Of a stretch of 60,000 bases of DNA, positions 11,400 through 26,135 are shown piece after piece; within the stretch, counting starts at the first letter, position 1, and each line of letters starts with the position of its first letter. Under the pieces are notes generated by a model that was not told the DNA's origin, did no database searches, and was given only the letters and a program-made list of their open reading frames with translations. Source of the stretch: Adiantum capillus-veneris (Eukaryota > Streptophyta > Polypodiopsida > Polypodiales > Pteridaceae). The stretch spans positions 58,198,753 to 58,258,752 of the forward strand of contig CM043959.1 of NCBI GenBank assembly GCA_014529385.2. Reading direction: 5' to 3'. A program made the position numbers and the translations under genes.

Positions 11400-13860
11400 A
11401 TCATACTCATTCAAAGGTAATAACTTGGATTTACACAAATTAACTTTGAATCTTGCCGCCAATCCAAACAAGTGAAGAATATGCATAATGTGCTCCACAT
11501 CGTCATAGTGATTGCAAGGCATAAATAGTCATCCGCATAGGCTTGACCGATAAAATGTGGCCCAAATGGTAATGTCAAGCCATGCAATTTACCAATGGAG
11601 GTCAAGGAGTCCAAATACATAAGCAGGGGTTGAGTAGCGATTGCATAAAGCAAAGTACTGAAAGGACATCCTTGCCTTACAGAGCGTCCCAGACGCCAAA
11701 GAGTCTGTGAGAATACCATTCAACAAACTTGCAGAAGTGCTATGTGCATACAAGAAAAATACCCCGTAGGATAGCTTAGGCACAAATCCCAACTATCGCA
11801 TGGTATCTGCAATGTAGTCCCAAAGAACCGTATCAAAGGCCTTTTCAATGTCAACCCGCATGACCAAGATATCTTGTCAAGTGTATTTCGCATATTCCAT
11901 TCCAATAATGGCAGTCACCAAGTTATTAGTAATTTGACGTCGTGGAATGAAGCCATGTTGAGATTGGTGTAACCCTTCATGCAGAAAGCACTTGAGTCGA
12001 TTAACAAGCATTTTGGCCATCAATTTATATACCACAGGCATGAGCGTTATTGGTCTCCAATGAGAGAATTCTTCACATAGTGCATGCTTGGGTATCAACT
12101 TGAGTAAGCCTTCTTTCCAAGAGAAGGGCAGTTCCTGCTGCTCCCAGGCCGTATTCATCATTATAAGTAGTGACAGCTTTAGGGAATCCCAAAAAGACAA
12201 GAAGAATTCCACAGTAAGACCATCCCAACCGGGAGCTTTCCAACATCCCAAATCGAGCAAGTTGGCATACAATTCCATCTCACTGAAAGCAACTTCCAAG
12301 TCTTGAGCGTGCTGCATCGAGAGAATCGAAGTAACGTGCAATAGAAACAAGTGACTTGCTTGGCGAGCTTTGTGATTGGGAGGTAAAGGAACCTCAAAGA
12401 TTTTGTCATAATTAGAGTGCAGGCTTGTGCAAGCTCTTGTAAGGAGGAGGTCCACTCCCTTGATGAAAGTTTAATTTTCTGGATAGCTTGAGACTGCCTA
12501 GAATGATGCAAATGTTGAAAGAATTGTTTAGAAGCACAGCCTTTGTCTGTAAAAGCTTGTTAGCGAGCTCGAGTATGCCATTTGGCCAATTTCCTCTCGT
12601 CGTTATGTCGTAACATAGTGCGAGTGGGGAGTAACTCAAGCATCTGAAAATCTCAGTAAGAGAAAAATTGTTAGCCAAGCGCATTAATTTGTGACAAGTA
12701 TCTTTTGTTTGTGTAACTTGTTCTCTCAATTGCAACAAATAACACTTGCTATAATCTTGGATGACATATTGAACACGCATCGCAAAGCGAAACCAAGCTA
12801 TGTCCACATCAACATGCATCTGAGATGTCAAAGGCAGTATAACATCCACAATCATAGTGGGAAAAAGTTCATGCTTGAGATAAGCATTATTGACATGCAA
12901 AAGTCTCTTCCTGGGAAAGGAGTCATTGGCATAAAAGGAGCTAAAATGTAGTTTCACACATGTGGGAGCATGATTCGAGAGACATAAGGTATAATTAATC
13001 CTCATATTGCATCCAAAGTCATCATACTGCTGCATATGGAAAAGGTGCCAACGATCCAATCGAGCGTGATACATGGATCGAGCATTATGTTGAAATGTGA
13101 ATCTTGGATTATCCGCATGCAAAAGGCGCCACAAATCCAATCCATTACAAGTCAGCATAAAATGATCCCATGATTGTCGTTCCACATGAAGAGTGAGTGC
13201 CCAATAGTATTATCCGGTGCATTATTGACATCCCCACAAAGAAATGCATTGGAACGCCAACAATAGGAGGAGACGGCACTCCACAACCGTGCCCTATCAG
13301 CAGACATTGTGTATGCATATAATCCACCAAATTCAAAGACTTCCCCATTAACAATACATTGAATGACCATCCATCTCCCAATCAGGTCATTGAGCTCATG
13401 TCAAACAAGCAGAAGCACTCTAAAACAGCCAGCCCATCCTTCATAAACTATCTAATAGCCCGCAAAGTAAGAAGTTTGTCCGAGAAAAATGATGTTGGTT
13501 ATGCTCTTGAAGAACAACTATGTCGGGTTTACATGTATGCACATAGTGCCATGTAAGCCGCCACTTTTCGTGATTGCATAACCCACACACATTATAGGAG
13601 ATGTAATTTAGAGAAGTATGCATCCTATATGGTATATACAATGGGCGAGGAAGCATGAGAAAAGAGATATAAGTACTAGTGTCCATGGGCACATCCTCAT
13701 CAGTGGTGGGTACATGAGGACACGTATCATACCCTAGACCAAGAGGATTGAAGAGGGGGGCACCTTGCAATGAAGAGGCTTCCCCTGCCACATCCTTGTA
13801 GGAGCGAACAACAGCCAAAGAAGTGTTGTCGTTACAAGGGAGTTTTTTTAGTAACATTTT
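11400..13860 (-). pseudogene. LINE A1 endonuclease and reverse transcriptase
   Basis: The endonuclease begins near 13620 with ISYNVCGLCNHEKWR and keeps the catalytic-Glu context IVVLQEHNQ. The region around 12980 retains a degenerate C-terminal endonuclease motif. The RT fingers appear at 12260-12000 (GCWKAPGWDGLTVEFF, WRPITLMPVVYKLMAKMLVN), followed by the palm near 11850. The catalytic box GQAYADDYL is intact near 11540. Several frameshifts and stops separate these blocks. The encoded enzyme would nick DNA and copy the element RNA into the nick. Confidence 0.75.
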
Positions 13861-13899
13861 TCAATGGGGGCACATAATTGCAAGAAGATGCCGGAATGC

Positions 13900-14845
13900 G
13901 GGCTTTAACTATTTTCTTGGGCACTATCCAAGCCTGAGAGGTTGAAACCCGTTCTTTGCCTTTCTCTTTTGCATTCGGAGAAGCACGAAGTGTGGAAAAT
14001 TGTGATTGCCTTTATTCGCCACAGCTATCGAGGTGGAAGCTGACACGCCTTTGGTTTGTACCTCAGGAGGAGATTTCGGAGGTGGGGGAGGCTCAGAGGT
14101 AGGGACAGCAGAGGGAGGTGGCTGCAGATTTGGTTCCAAGCATTCGAACTGCATATGACTAAATTTGCCACAACAGAAGCAAGAATTTGCAAATTTATCT
14201 CATTTGACTTTGAATGGGCGCTTTCCGACCACTGTATCCCCAGGATCAACCGAAATGCTTGTTGGTGTGGGGATCTCAGTGTCCCAAAAAATACAAAAAC
14301 GATTCGTGTTTGCCTCCAGCCTAGGAGGGCAAATGACCTTGCCCAACTGGGCAGCCAACAAGGGAAGAAAGTGATGCCATATACAAGGAAAGTCCACAAC
14401 CTCAACCCACACAAGCACTTATGACAAATAAGGCTCTAATAATCCTTGGTGAGAGCCTAGGGCAAAACATGAGTCATTTGCGTATTAAAGAAGAGAGGAG
14501 GCATTTCAAGCAAGGCATCTCTGGCATCCATGTCAGCTGGTAACACCTCATAAAACCCTCTCGCGCCAAAGTAAACCCCCCGTACTGCTTGCCGCTTAAG
14601 CAAGAAATCAACCCATTGGCCTACATCTTGAGTAGTAGACATTTTTCCTGGGAAGAAGAGAATCAATGCATTAAAGGCATATTGAGCAACGGGATCCATA
14701 AGCTCCAGCACAAGAATACGCACTTCGGTGACAGGGTCAAGCCCCTCCCAGGCTCGGCGTGCATTTGCAAAATCCTCATGTAAACGTTAGAGTCAAGGCA
14801 TTCATAGCCGAATTCTCCATGGCTTTCTGGTGCTTGTAAATACAC
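13900..14845 (-). pseudogene. LINE A1 ORF1 (DUF4283 / zinc-knuckle type)
   Basis: On the minus strand, GVYFGARGFYEVLPADMDA (near 14560) is followed by VDFPCIWHHFLPLLAAQLGK and FWDTEIPTP (14400-14270), then VVGKRPFK and a cysteine cluster near 14190 with the context HMQFECLEP. A Pro/Ser/Thr-rich tail follows to about 13930. This matches the plant LINE ORF1 layout of an N-terminal RNA-binding domain followed by a CCHC knuckle, and it is colinear with 20046-21250. At least three frameshifts or stops are present. Confidence 0.65.
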
Positions 14846-14920
14846 TGTTCAGGTAGAACCATCGGTCCGCATATTCACACACCCGAACATGTGGCTGAGT
14901 TGGTGCACCACACACACTCA

Positions 14921-16579
14921 CTTCTTTTTTAGTAATGTCGGATTGAATTACTGATGGGAAACCTCAAGTCGAGGAAAACCCATAGAAAGTATTACAAGTG
15001 GTAAATCCAAAACAGTCAAAGTAGAGCTCGTAATGAAGAGAGTGGAGCTCCTCCAAGTCATAGGCAACTTTGAGAGACTTCCGAAGAGAAGTTTTGAAGA
15101 AGGGTACATACTACACTTGAGTCTGCTGAAACATGAGGAAATTACGTGCTCTCTACACTGTCCATAGCACCCAGAATCTAACCCATCTGAAAAAATGTGC
15201 ATATGGCTTAAGCAATGGCGAAAGCACCCCAAAATGGCAGAATTATCGACCAAAATGTATTCCAAGGAAACACACACGAAGGGATGTAGAGATATAGTCT
15301 ACAAACTGTTTCGTATGAGAACAAGACCACAATAAATGTGGAATATTCTCAATGCTGGCACCAAACCGAACACATCGCGAGGAAGCTAATCTTCTGGAAT
15401 GCAGAAACCCGCCAATTGGGAGCACCCCAATTATGCATCTCCACATACACAATCGCTCCTCTAAAGGAATCTTGGCATGCCACACTTTCATAACTTTATG
15501 TCGCCATCATGCAGCACCTTTGTTCATATTCCATACCTTATTACAGTGTTCTTGTATCCAAGAAGATGATTGCAAATGAACATACACCTTCGCACATATA
15601 GAGAGGATCCAAGAATCAACATAATGCCAATCACAGATTCGATCCTCAACAACAAGCGATGAATAGGAGATATGGAATCAACCATATCCGTAACGGTGTG
15701 CTACATATGTCTATAGTGCATTCCAAGACCAAATGTTAGAGCAGCTTGCCTAAACGTAAGCACCTGTCCATCAACATCAATCACATCCGATATGCTTTCA
15801 ATGCCTTTTCAAGAGAGAAAGGAAGCCTGCCTGGGAAACCGCTAAACAAAAGTCTGATCAAAAACCCGACTCCAATGCAAACTCTCCATTCTGATCGAAT
15901 TGCCACTCACATCATCTCGACCATGCCACGACCACTCCTTTGTGACTATTTTCCAGTCAGCTACAAGACTAGAAGCAAGGGGTCAGCCAGGTATTGTGGC
16001 CTCAAATTTGCCAAAAACCGCATCCCAGTAAGTAGGTTGTCAAGGCCCAAAAGCAGGTGTAGAAACCGCATGGGAACACAACAACGCAAACATCAACGTC
16101 CAGGGCTGCTTTTGCTCTATCTGTGCTAATAACAAAGTGGGCTTCCTTGCAATAACATGAGAACACAGATGCACAATATTCAGACCACCACAATGCTTTG
16201 GAGTACATAGCTTACCCATAGCGAGCAACCGCAAGCCTTTTTTCTGAGAGCAAGTAGTCCAAAAATGCTCCAAAATTATAGAGATGAAAGTCCGAAGACG
16301 ATGAGGTGGCCAATGCAATAATGGGAAGAAAAATTGCATGTATTTCACCAAAATGGATTGCACTCTTCTGAGTCTTACATGTAACGGCCAGGTAGACAGT
16401 TTCCAATAATGCAATTTAGACCTAATTTTATTCTCCACCCAATCCAAGAATTTGGCATTGTTTACTAACCACGCCAATGGGTATCCAAGATGTCCCACAA
16501 TTTGGTCCGGCTTCACTATCTCTCTTGGCCATAACATAGAATGCCAATCCATTAAGTTCAATGGCAAAAGTTTAGACAC
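14921..16579 (-). mobile_element. LINE family A copy A2, 5'-truncated
   Basis: The T run at 14924-14929 and the family tail TGGGAAACCTC at 14955-14965 mark its 3' end. Coding remnants on the minus strand run from KLLPLNLMDWHSML (near 16550) through KLCTPKHCGGLNIVHL (near 16190) to the zinc module CVRF...HLLWSCSHTKQF near 15370-15310. RT palm and everything upstream are absent. At the right it meets the poly-A end of A3, so A3 either inserted into A2 or landed beside it. I could not find the missing half of A2 on the far side of A3. Confidence 0.75.
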
Positions 16580-16610
16580 ACTTTTTTTTGGTAGATCTGC
16601 TTTGATTAAT

Positions 16611-17562
16611 TTACAAGTGGGAAACCTCAAAGCGAGGAAAACCCACGAAAAAGATCAAATACAAGGGAAGGAACAAAAAAGAGTTCTGCAATATGAAAGT
16701 GCTAAAAGCAAACATAAAAGAGTTGCAAGATTTCCAAGGATATGTCCCCAATGTCAAGGCAAAATGTAACGATTGCCTCAACGAAATCTTGAATGAGGAA
16801 AAAGGATCTGCCTCATGCGGATGAAAAATGTGTAAATTGCATTGGCGCCATAAAGACCATAGTGACCAGAATCTCACCCATGTGACGAAGATCACAAATC
16901 GTTGAAGGGAAGACGAAAGAATGCCAAAAACCCAGAATCGTTTGTGAAAAACTACTGAGGGAAAACAATGGTACATACAAGCAGAGACGCGGACCAGGAA
17001 AGCCTTGGTGAAGCGACAATCCAAAAGCAGATGCTTGACAGTCTCATCACCAGCCGAGCAACTGACACAACGAGAGGAGCTGATGTGACGCGCCGCAAGG
17101 AGGTGTGCCAACCGGAAGAAATCCCAGTAAACAGCACCAAAGAAAGAGACGCTCCTTAAGAGGCAAATGGGACTTCCAAATTGCAATAAGAGCCTTTCTC
17201 CACCATTGCTCAGATTTGTGTAAAGACCAAAGCGCATTACAGTGATCAGCCAACCAAGAGTTCTGCGTAAGAGAAGTATAGATAATGTGGGAAGAAATCG
17301 CATCCAAAGGAATGTCCCATAAATTCCAATCCTGCATACGGCATCCACTGGCCAACGATGGAATGGGGAGGAAAAGAGCCAACATATGCTCCAGCACGCT
17401 CCAAATCTGACGATAATGCAGGCCCAATCCAAAGCATGTTGCTGCCTGAGAGAAAGGAAGCAAATTCCCAAATGAATCCACCACATCATCCACCGTACGT
17501 ATGTCTCAGCCAGAGAGGAAGTAAGCTTGGCGAGGCGACCGATCAACCAGAGTAAGAGAGAA
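16611..17562 (-). pseudogene. LINE A3 C-terminal zinc module
   Basis: Frame remnants at 17594-16611 and 17493-17047 contain FSLTLVDRSP-like sequence next to the MITE, then HLPLKERLFLWCCLLG and CVSCSAGDETVKHLLLDC (about 17080-17020), the CX2C...HX4C zf-RVT pattern. The tail reads SSFKISLRQSLHFAL. One frameshift separates the two frames. Confidence 0.75.
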
Positions 17563-17570
17563 CACCCTAC
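17563..17570. repeat. 8-bp TSD of the MITE, left copy
   Basis: CACCCTAC, identical to the copy at 17826-17833. Confidence 0.85.
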
Positions 17571-17825
17571 CAGCATAACCACGAAACGTTTCAAGACCGA
17601 AACGTTTCACCTTGAAACGCAGCGTTTCACCACGAAACGTTTCAGTCCAAAATGAGAGCACAGTGAAACCTGAGACCGAAACATGCGTTAGCGACTCTAA
17701 AACTAAAACTATGGTAACTCGTTGTTAGTGAAATGGCTTGTGTTTCACTTGGTGAGCGAAACGTTTCAAGGCCCGAAACGTTTCACCTGTCCTGACCCGT
17801 CAAAACGCGTTTCATGGTGACGGTG
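17571..17825. mobile_element. hAT-type MITE carrying GAAACGTTTC palindromes
   Basis: A 255-bp insertion in the LINE A3 ORF2, flanked by the 8-bp duplication CACCCTAC (17563-17570 and 17826-17833). Removing it with one copy restores the LINE coding order (SIHWSR then VFSLTLVDRSP). The ends are imperfect inverted repeats: CAGCATAACCACGAAACG at the left, and CACCGTCACCATGAAACG when the right end is read in reverse complement (14 of 18 matching). 8-bp TSDs and short TIRs of this kind are typical of the hAT superfamily. It has no coding capacity. The perfect palindrome GAAACGTTTC occurs five times. Confidence 0.85.
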
Positions 17826-17833
17826 CACCCTAC
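17826..17833. repeat. 8-bp TSD of the MITE, right copy
   Basis: CACCCTAC, identical to 17563-17570. Uninterrupted family members have this octamer only once at the site. Confidence 0.85.
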
Positions 17834-19725
17834 TCCAGTGAATGCTTTCCAAATGCAACAAATTCCTATCTGTTTGCTGCCTACCATGCCAATAGAGATG
17901 ATTCATAACAACTTTCCAAGCAGAAAGCAAACTAGAGGTGATCGAGCAGCCAGGAATATGACTGACCATCTTGTCAAACACAATCTCCCAAAGGGAAGTC
18001 TGCCAATGACCGAAGGCGGGAGTGATAACATGCTGACATAAATCTGCAACCATAATTGTCCATGGTTTAGACTGTTGTGCCAGAGCAAGCAATAACATAG
18101 CCTTCCTTGCCAATGCGTGGTGGCGAAGGTCCAAAATATTCAGACCCCCAAGACGCTTGGGAGTGAAAAGTTTTTCCATTGCTGACAGACGGAGGACTTT
18201 CTTACGAGAACTAGTGCGCCACAAGTGAGAAAAGTGAGATACAATATCTGACATAAGCAACGAGAGGCGAGAGCGAGGCCAGTGCAACAAGGGCAAGTAA
18301 AACTGAACATATGCCATCATGATACTTTGGACAATACAAAGTCGAACATGTAACGGCCATGTAGACACTTTCCAATAGTGCAATTTGGCATTCAATTGTT
18401 GTGTGACCCAATCGACTTGTTGGGTATTAGTTACCCACCAGCCAATAGGATATCCTAAGTGTTTGACCACCACATGCGGATCAAGAATTTCGCCAAGCCA
18501 CAAAAGATGATGCCAACCAAAAACACCAAGAGACAAGAGTTTGGATTTTCGAAAATTAACCCTAAGGCCTGCTGCCATATCAAATATATCGAATGCCTGC
18601 ATAATCTCTCGCACATCATCGAAGGCCTGCCCTATAAAGTCACTGCCATTGGGTAATTTCAGCCCGTTAAGACGACCAAGCAAAGTCGAGTCATCTGGAT
18701 GCAGTAACAAGGGGTGAGTGGAAACGGCATACAACAAAGCGCTAAGTTGGCAATCCTGTCTGACAGAGCATCCAAGAGGTCAAGGTTCAGTCAGCTCACC
18801 ATCAAGAAGGCTTGAGGACGTACTGTGAGCATACAAGAAGTATACAACATTAGCTAACTTAAATCCAAGGGCCGCATTGTAGCGGCAATCAAATCCCATT
18901 GCACCGTATCAAACGCCAATGTCTACCTGCATTATCAGAACATCCTGCTATAGTAACAAGGGGTGAGTAGCAATGGCATACAACAAAGCGCTAAGTGGGC
19001 AAACTTGTCTGACAGAGCATCCAAGAGGCCAAGGTTCAGTCAACTCACCATCAAGAAGGCCTGAGGACGTACTATGAGCATACAAGAAGTATACAACATT
19101 ATCCAACTTTTGATCAAATCCAAGGGCCAGCATTGTAGCGGCAATGAAACCCCATTGCAATTATGAGAATATCCTGTTGTGTATACTTGGCATATTCCAT
19201 TCCAATCAATACATTAGCCAGATTATCCAAAATTTGGCGATGAGAAATGAAGCCGTACTGCACGGAATGAATACTTGTCATAAGAGGTTCCTTGATACGG
19301 TTCACAATCATTTTAGCCAATCCGACATAAGAATAATCGGCCGCCAATGTGAGAACAGCTCACAAAGTGCTTTTGTAGGCAACAACTTTAACAAACCCTC
19401 TTTCCAAGATATCAGCAAATTCTATTTTGCCCACCCAATGTTCATCCTGTAGAGTAAAGATTCTTTGAGAGGCTCCCAAAAGGAGATAAAAAATTCCACA
19501 GTGAGGCCATCCCAACCAAGCGAACACCATCGTCCAAGAGAAAGCAATGCTGAGTGCAATTAATTTTCTATAAAATCCGCCTCCATGGCTAAAGCATCTT
19601 GAGGCAAGATAATTGAATGCACTGTAGATAACAGAAGCTAGCGTGCGTGCATGAAGAACCTCAGTAGATGCCGTGGGGGGAGTGGCAAAAACATTCCTAA
19701 AATGGGAAAGCATCCGCAAGCTCAC
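17834..19725 (-). pseudogene. LINE A3 reverse transcriptase and thumb
   Basis: RT pieces at 19347-19114 (AKMIVNRIKEPL, QYGFISHRQILDNLANVLIG) are followed by two tandem copies of the MLYA(I/V)(A/S)THPLLL palm segment. The long frame at 18737-17766 carries KLFTPKRLGGLNILDLRHHA and ends at LESIHWSR, where the MITE interrupts it; the last codons of that frame are MITE sequence. It is inactive. Confidence 0.75.
18703..19190. repeat. ~250-bp tandem duplication inside LINE A3 RT
   Basis: GTAACAAGGGGTGAGT at about 18703 recurs at 18953. Both copies continue through GGCATACAACAAAGCGCTAAG, CTGACAGAGCATCCAAGAGG and CATACAAGAAGTATACAACATTA. The copies differ at roughly a tenth of positions, judged by eye. 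Confidence 0.85.
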
Positions 19726-20045
19726 GTTTTGAGGCTATCCAAGCGCCTAGTTGGAGCATAACTCGCAACTCATGCCTAAACATAATCAAAACACCTGAAA
19801 AGCCTGATAAGCCAACATATGCTATCCAATACCCGCAAAATACGAGCATTGCCCAACATATTCATGTTGATTATGCTCTTGCAAAACCACAATGTCTACC
19901 TTACATTTATGTACATAGTGTCAAGTTAATCTCCACTTATCAGGGTTACAGAACCCGCGCACATTATATGAAATGCATTTAACACAACTATGCATTCAAG
20001 AGATATGTACAGAGGCAAAGGAACGAAAGGACTAAGTTGACGTGC

Positions 20046-21250
20046 TCATGAGTAAATCAACATTAACAGCCCGCGACCCACTACAACATTCTCCATGCCT
20101 GTCTGAAAGGAAGCAAAAGCCTGCAGGTATGGAGAGGTCACATGAACCACTGCATCTTTGTAAGAGTGCACCAATTTTTTCCATGCATCTACAAGAGTGC
20201 GATTATCATTACAAGGAAGCGGTTTTTGCCCCGCATATTTCACTTCAGGAGGTATGTAATTGCGAGAAGAGAGTTGCGAGCATATTTTAACAATCTTCTT
20301 GGGGGTCACCCAAGGAGATTCTTCCCCCGAATCCACATTTTTCCCCTTATTCTTGGTCTCATGAGCGAATACAAAGTTTCCTTTTGCGTTGCCTGATGCT
20401 CCACTTTTGGAAACAGCAGGTTTGACCTTGCCTTTATCCAAAAGTGGAGCATCAAGCAACACAAAAGCCGCAGTAGTAGCGGATCTAGGATTAGGGACTT
20501 CTTTCTCATTAGAAACCACAAGTTGAGGGACAACTGAAGGAGGAGGTTGCAAAATAGGCTCAGGACATTCAGATTGCATATGTCCACAACGAAAACATGA
20601 ATTTACAAATTTTCCCCATCTGAGCTTAAAAGGGCGTTTTCCAATGAGCGGATCCCCCGAGTTGACAGTGATACCTTCAGGGGTGGGAACATTTGTATCC
20701 CAAAGCACACAAAAGCGATTTGTATTTGCATCAAGCTTGGGAGGACAAATCACTTTCCCCAAATGAGAGGCGAGCATAGGAAGAAAGTGTCGCTAGGTGC
20801 GTGGAAAGTCAACAATTTCCACCCATACAAGGAACTTATGACAGATGAGGCTTTGATAGTCCTTGGTAAGAGCCCATGGAAATACATGTGTCATTTGAAT
20901 ACCAAAAAACAAAGCAGATAACTCAAGCAACATGTTAAGGGCATCAGTGTCTGCCAACAAAACTTCATAGAATACTTTGGCACCAAAATAAACGCGCCTG
21001 GCGTTTAAGAAGGAAGTCTACCCATTGACCCACGTCTTGCGCAGTACGCATCTTGCCTGGGAAGAACAAAAAAAACTGCATTTAAAGCATATTGCACCAC
21101 CAGGTCCATGAGAGCTTGAACAGGAATGAGCACTTCAGTAGTGGGTTCGTGCCCCTCCCAAGCATTCTACGCACCTTCAAAATCCTCTAATAAGCAGGCT
21201 CGGATTTCACCCATTTCCGAAGACTCAACTGCCATCTGTTTCCTGCGTTT
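20046..21250 (-). pseudogene. LINE A3 ORF1
   Basis: An open frame at 20777-20046 (243 codons) reads MLASHLGKVICPPKLDANTN, FCVLWDTNVPTPEGI, GKRPFKLRWGKFVNSCFRCG and HMQSECPEP, a CCHC-like knuckle. A Lys/Ser/Glu-rich linker and a basic tail follow. Upstream (20780-21250) the DUF4283-like N-terminal part is present but frameshifted. It binds element RNA by analogy with plant LINE ORF1 proteins. This is the best-preserved family A ORF1 in the window. Confidence 0.7.
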
Positions 21251-21300
21251 GTAGGAGTTGATAAAAGGCGTATTGGAATCTGTGAGAACCTTGCATTTAT

Positions 21301-24542
<3,242 letters not shown>

Positions 24543-24614
<72 letters not shown>

Positions 24615-24639
24615 AAAACGCAGGGCTCCACAACACGAC

Positions 24640-24676
<37 letters not shown>
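24543..24676. repeat. (CT)n and (CA)n microsatellites
   Basis: (CT)n at 24543-24597, (CA)n at 24598-24614 and a second (CA)n at about 24648-24676. Confidence 0.95.
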
Positions 24677-24677
<1 letters not shown>

Positions 24678-24692
24678 AACAAGCAACACACA

Positions 24693-24711
24693 CTCAGCTT
24701 GTGTACATTCT
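24693..24711. repeat. Right copy of the 19-bp target-site duplication
   Basis: CTCAGCTTGTGTACATTCT, one mismatch from 10035-10053. Confidence 0.75.
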
Positions 24712-25249
24712 CTCAACCAATTGGTGTTAATCAACCCATAAATGGTACACTATAATATCCACCTTAAACCCCAACAGCTAGTACCAGAGCCTGCCCCAAG
24801 GCACCAAACCCTGATCCTAATGCTAATTCTACCCTCATTAGGATTGCATCAGGCGTCACAGTCATCATCAGTTATAATCTCATGCAGTTCTTTTAGGATT
24901 AATGATTCGATATTATAGTAAATTTTGATTAGGGCCGCCTCTTCAACTTCTAGGACAAAAGAGAATTTCCTGCCAGCTCTTACTACCATTGATTGGAGGG
25001 CTTCCATTCCTTGTACAGTTGGAATCAGCTCACAACCATAGAAGTTGTAGAGCATCTTAGAACAAACTCTCTTGACCTATCACAATAACTCCAATTAGAG
25101 GCCTGATCACCTAATTTCCTGCGATTATGCAAAATCTACAGATGTCAGGTGTAGCATAGATATTTGTTCTGGTGCTCAATACATGGAATGGTAGCCTGAG
25201 AGCAGTATGCTCAGAGTCTACCTCAAGTGCTCACTAGTGTGCAGTGTCG
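24712..25249. other. MAD1 intron; one unassigned 68-codon frame (minus)
   Basis: A minus-strand frame at 25055-24849 begins MLYNFYGCELIP and includes GRKFSFVLEVEE. It has balanced composition and ends with a run of acidic residues. I do not recognise it. It cannot be a MAD1 exon, because the MAD1 exons on either side join directly in phase. It could be a fragment of another gene or a chance frame. Confidence 0.35.
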
Positions 25250-25640
25250 TGTGATTGTGCAAAAGAACAGAACTGAAAGAGCAACAACACAACAGACTAG
25301 AGATAGGCTGCTTAAATAAAGCAAAGGGTCTTCGCTTCAAATAGTTAACCTCTTACAGGTCATGAGGCGGGATGACACAAGAGGCACATGTAAGCCTTGA
25401 TATACTGCGAAGACAAAGTACAAGACAATAGCTAGCAGTGCACTCAGCTCAAGACTACCCAGATACACACATGCAGGGGGAGGGTTGTCGTCGAGGCTAA
25501 AACAAGCAGGGCAATGTGTTGTGTATGACTCAAACACTAGACCAAAAGATAGACACTGGTGATGATGCTGATAATCCTCCCTAATATCTCCAAACTAATA
25601 TGTACACGATGACCAAATACCTCTCGGGGTGCAGCAGGCC
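25250..25640. repeat. Dispersed repeat X, copy 1
   Basis: Shares ATTGTGCAAAAGAACAGAAC, CTTGATATACTGC, GTGTATGACTCA, CTAGACCAAA and GATAGACA in the same order and orientation with 40118-40440. It resembles UTR sequence. The two copies flank the region that LINE B2 entered. Confidence 0.75.
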
Positions 25641-25913
25641 CCTACTGCTGGCTTTCCGTACCCAGCAACGGGTAACACTGGTAGGAGGAAGCCTGGCCCC
25701 ATGGAAATGGGCTTGGATATGTATCAAGCTGCATAATTGGAGTATAACCAGGAAATAGGAATGGTGCAGCTGGAGCCGCAGCAGCTAACACCCCTTGTGG
25801 AGCCTGAGGAGTGGGGAATGTAGCCCATGAAAGTGAGCCAAGTGGGAGGCATAGGCTTATGGCTGCTGAAGGAAAAGATGCAGAGATGGTGTAGCAAACA
25901 GCTATGTCAAAGG
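25641..25913 (-). other. Pro/Ala-rich coding-like stretch, interrupted by LINE B2
   Basis: A minus-strand frame (25938-25642) contains TFPTPQAPQGVLAAAAPAAP and FPGYTPIMQLDTYPSPFPWG. I do not recognise it. It lies between the two X repeats and, allowing for the B2 insertion, would continue at 40004. It may be the internal part of a small element or a captured gene fragment. Confidence 0.35.
25899..25913. repeat. LINE B2 target-site duplication, 5' copy
   Basis: CAGCTATGTCAAAGG; 13 of 15 bases match 39989-40003, which directly follows the B2 poly-A tail. Confidence 0.65.
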
Positions 25914-26135
25914 GGTGCAAAATCAACAACCTGTGCAAATAGAGTTATAGGCATCCTTAAGAAAAAAACGACTCGCTGCTGCTGCGCACCCTCCCCTTCC
26001 CCCCCCGCCCCCCCGCTCCCACTGGTTTGCTCCTCCTCGTTCTCTGTTGGAGTTGGTTCACAACGACTCCGACTCGCTTCATTCGCCTCGACGCCTTCGA
26101 CTCCCCTTCATTCGCCTCGCAGCAGCAGACATAGA

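Larger units (their letters stand above)
10054..14920 (-). mobile_element. LINE family A copy A1, near full-length
   Basis: A minus-strand LINE with its poly-A tail (T run 10053-10064) at the left and the family tail GTGGGAAACCTC (plus sense) at 10090-10101. Read right to left, ORF1 spans about 14845-13900, the endonuclease starts near 13620, the RT spans about 12455-11400 and the C-terminal zinc module spans about 10604-10167. Frames are broken many times. Its true 5' end may lie at 24692, with the elements between 14921 and 24600 inserted into its 5' UTR. Confidence 0.8.
16580..21300 (-). mobile_element. LINE family A copy A3
   Basis: Its 3' end is marked by the T run at 16581-16588 and the tail GTGGGAAACCTC at 16617-16628. 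Minus-strand order: ORF1 (21250-20046), endonuclease start (about 20030-19810, keeping IVVLQEHNQH), RT (19725-18703, internally duplicated), thumb (18700-17834), a 255-bp MITE, then the zinc module (17562-16611). Most of the endonuclease and the start of the RT are deleted near 19740-19800. The YADD box is lost by a deletion near 18630 that joins IGQA to a downstream DDVREIMQAF segment. The 5' boundary is approximate. Confidence 0.8.

Noticed and set aside
13800-14450. Plus-strand frames over LINE A1 ORF1
   Set aside because: Antisense shadows; the minus strand carries the recognised motifs.
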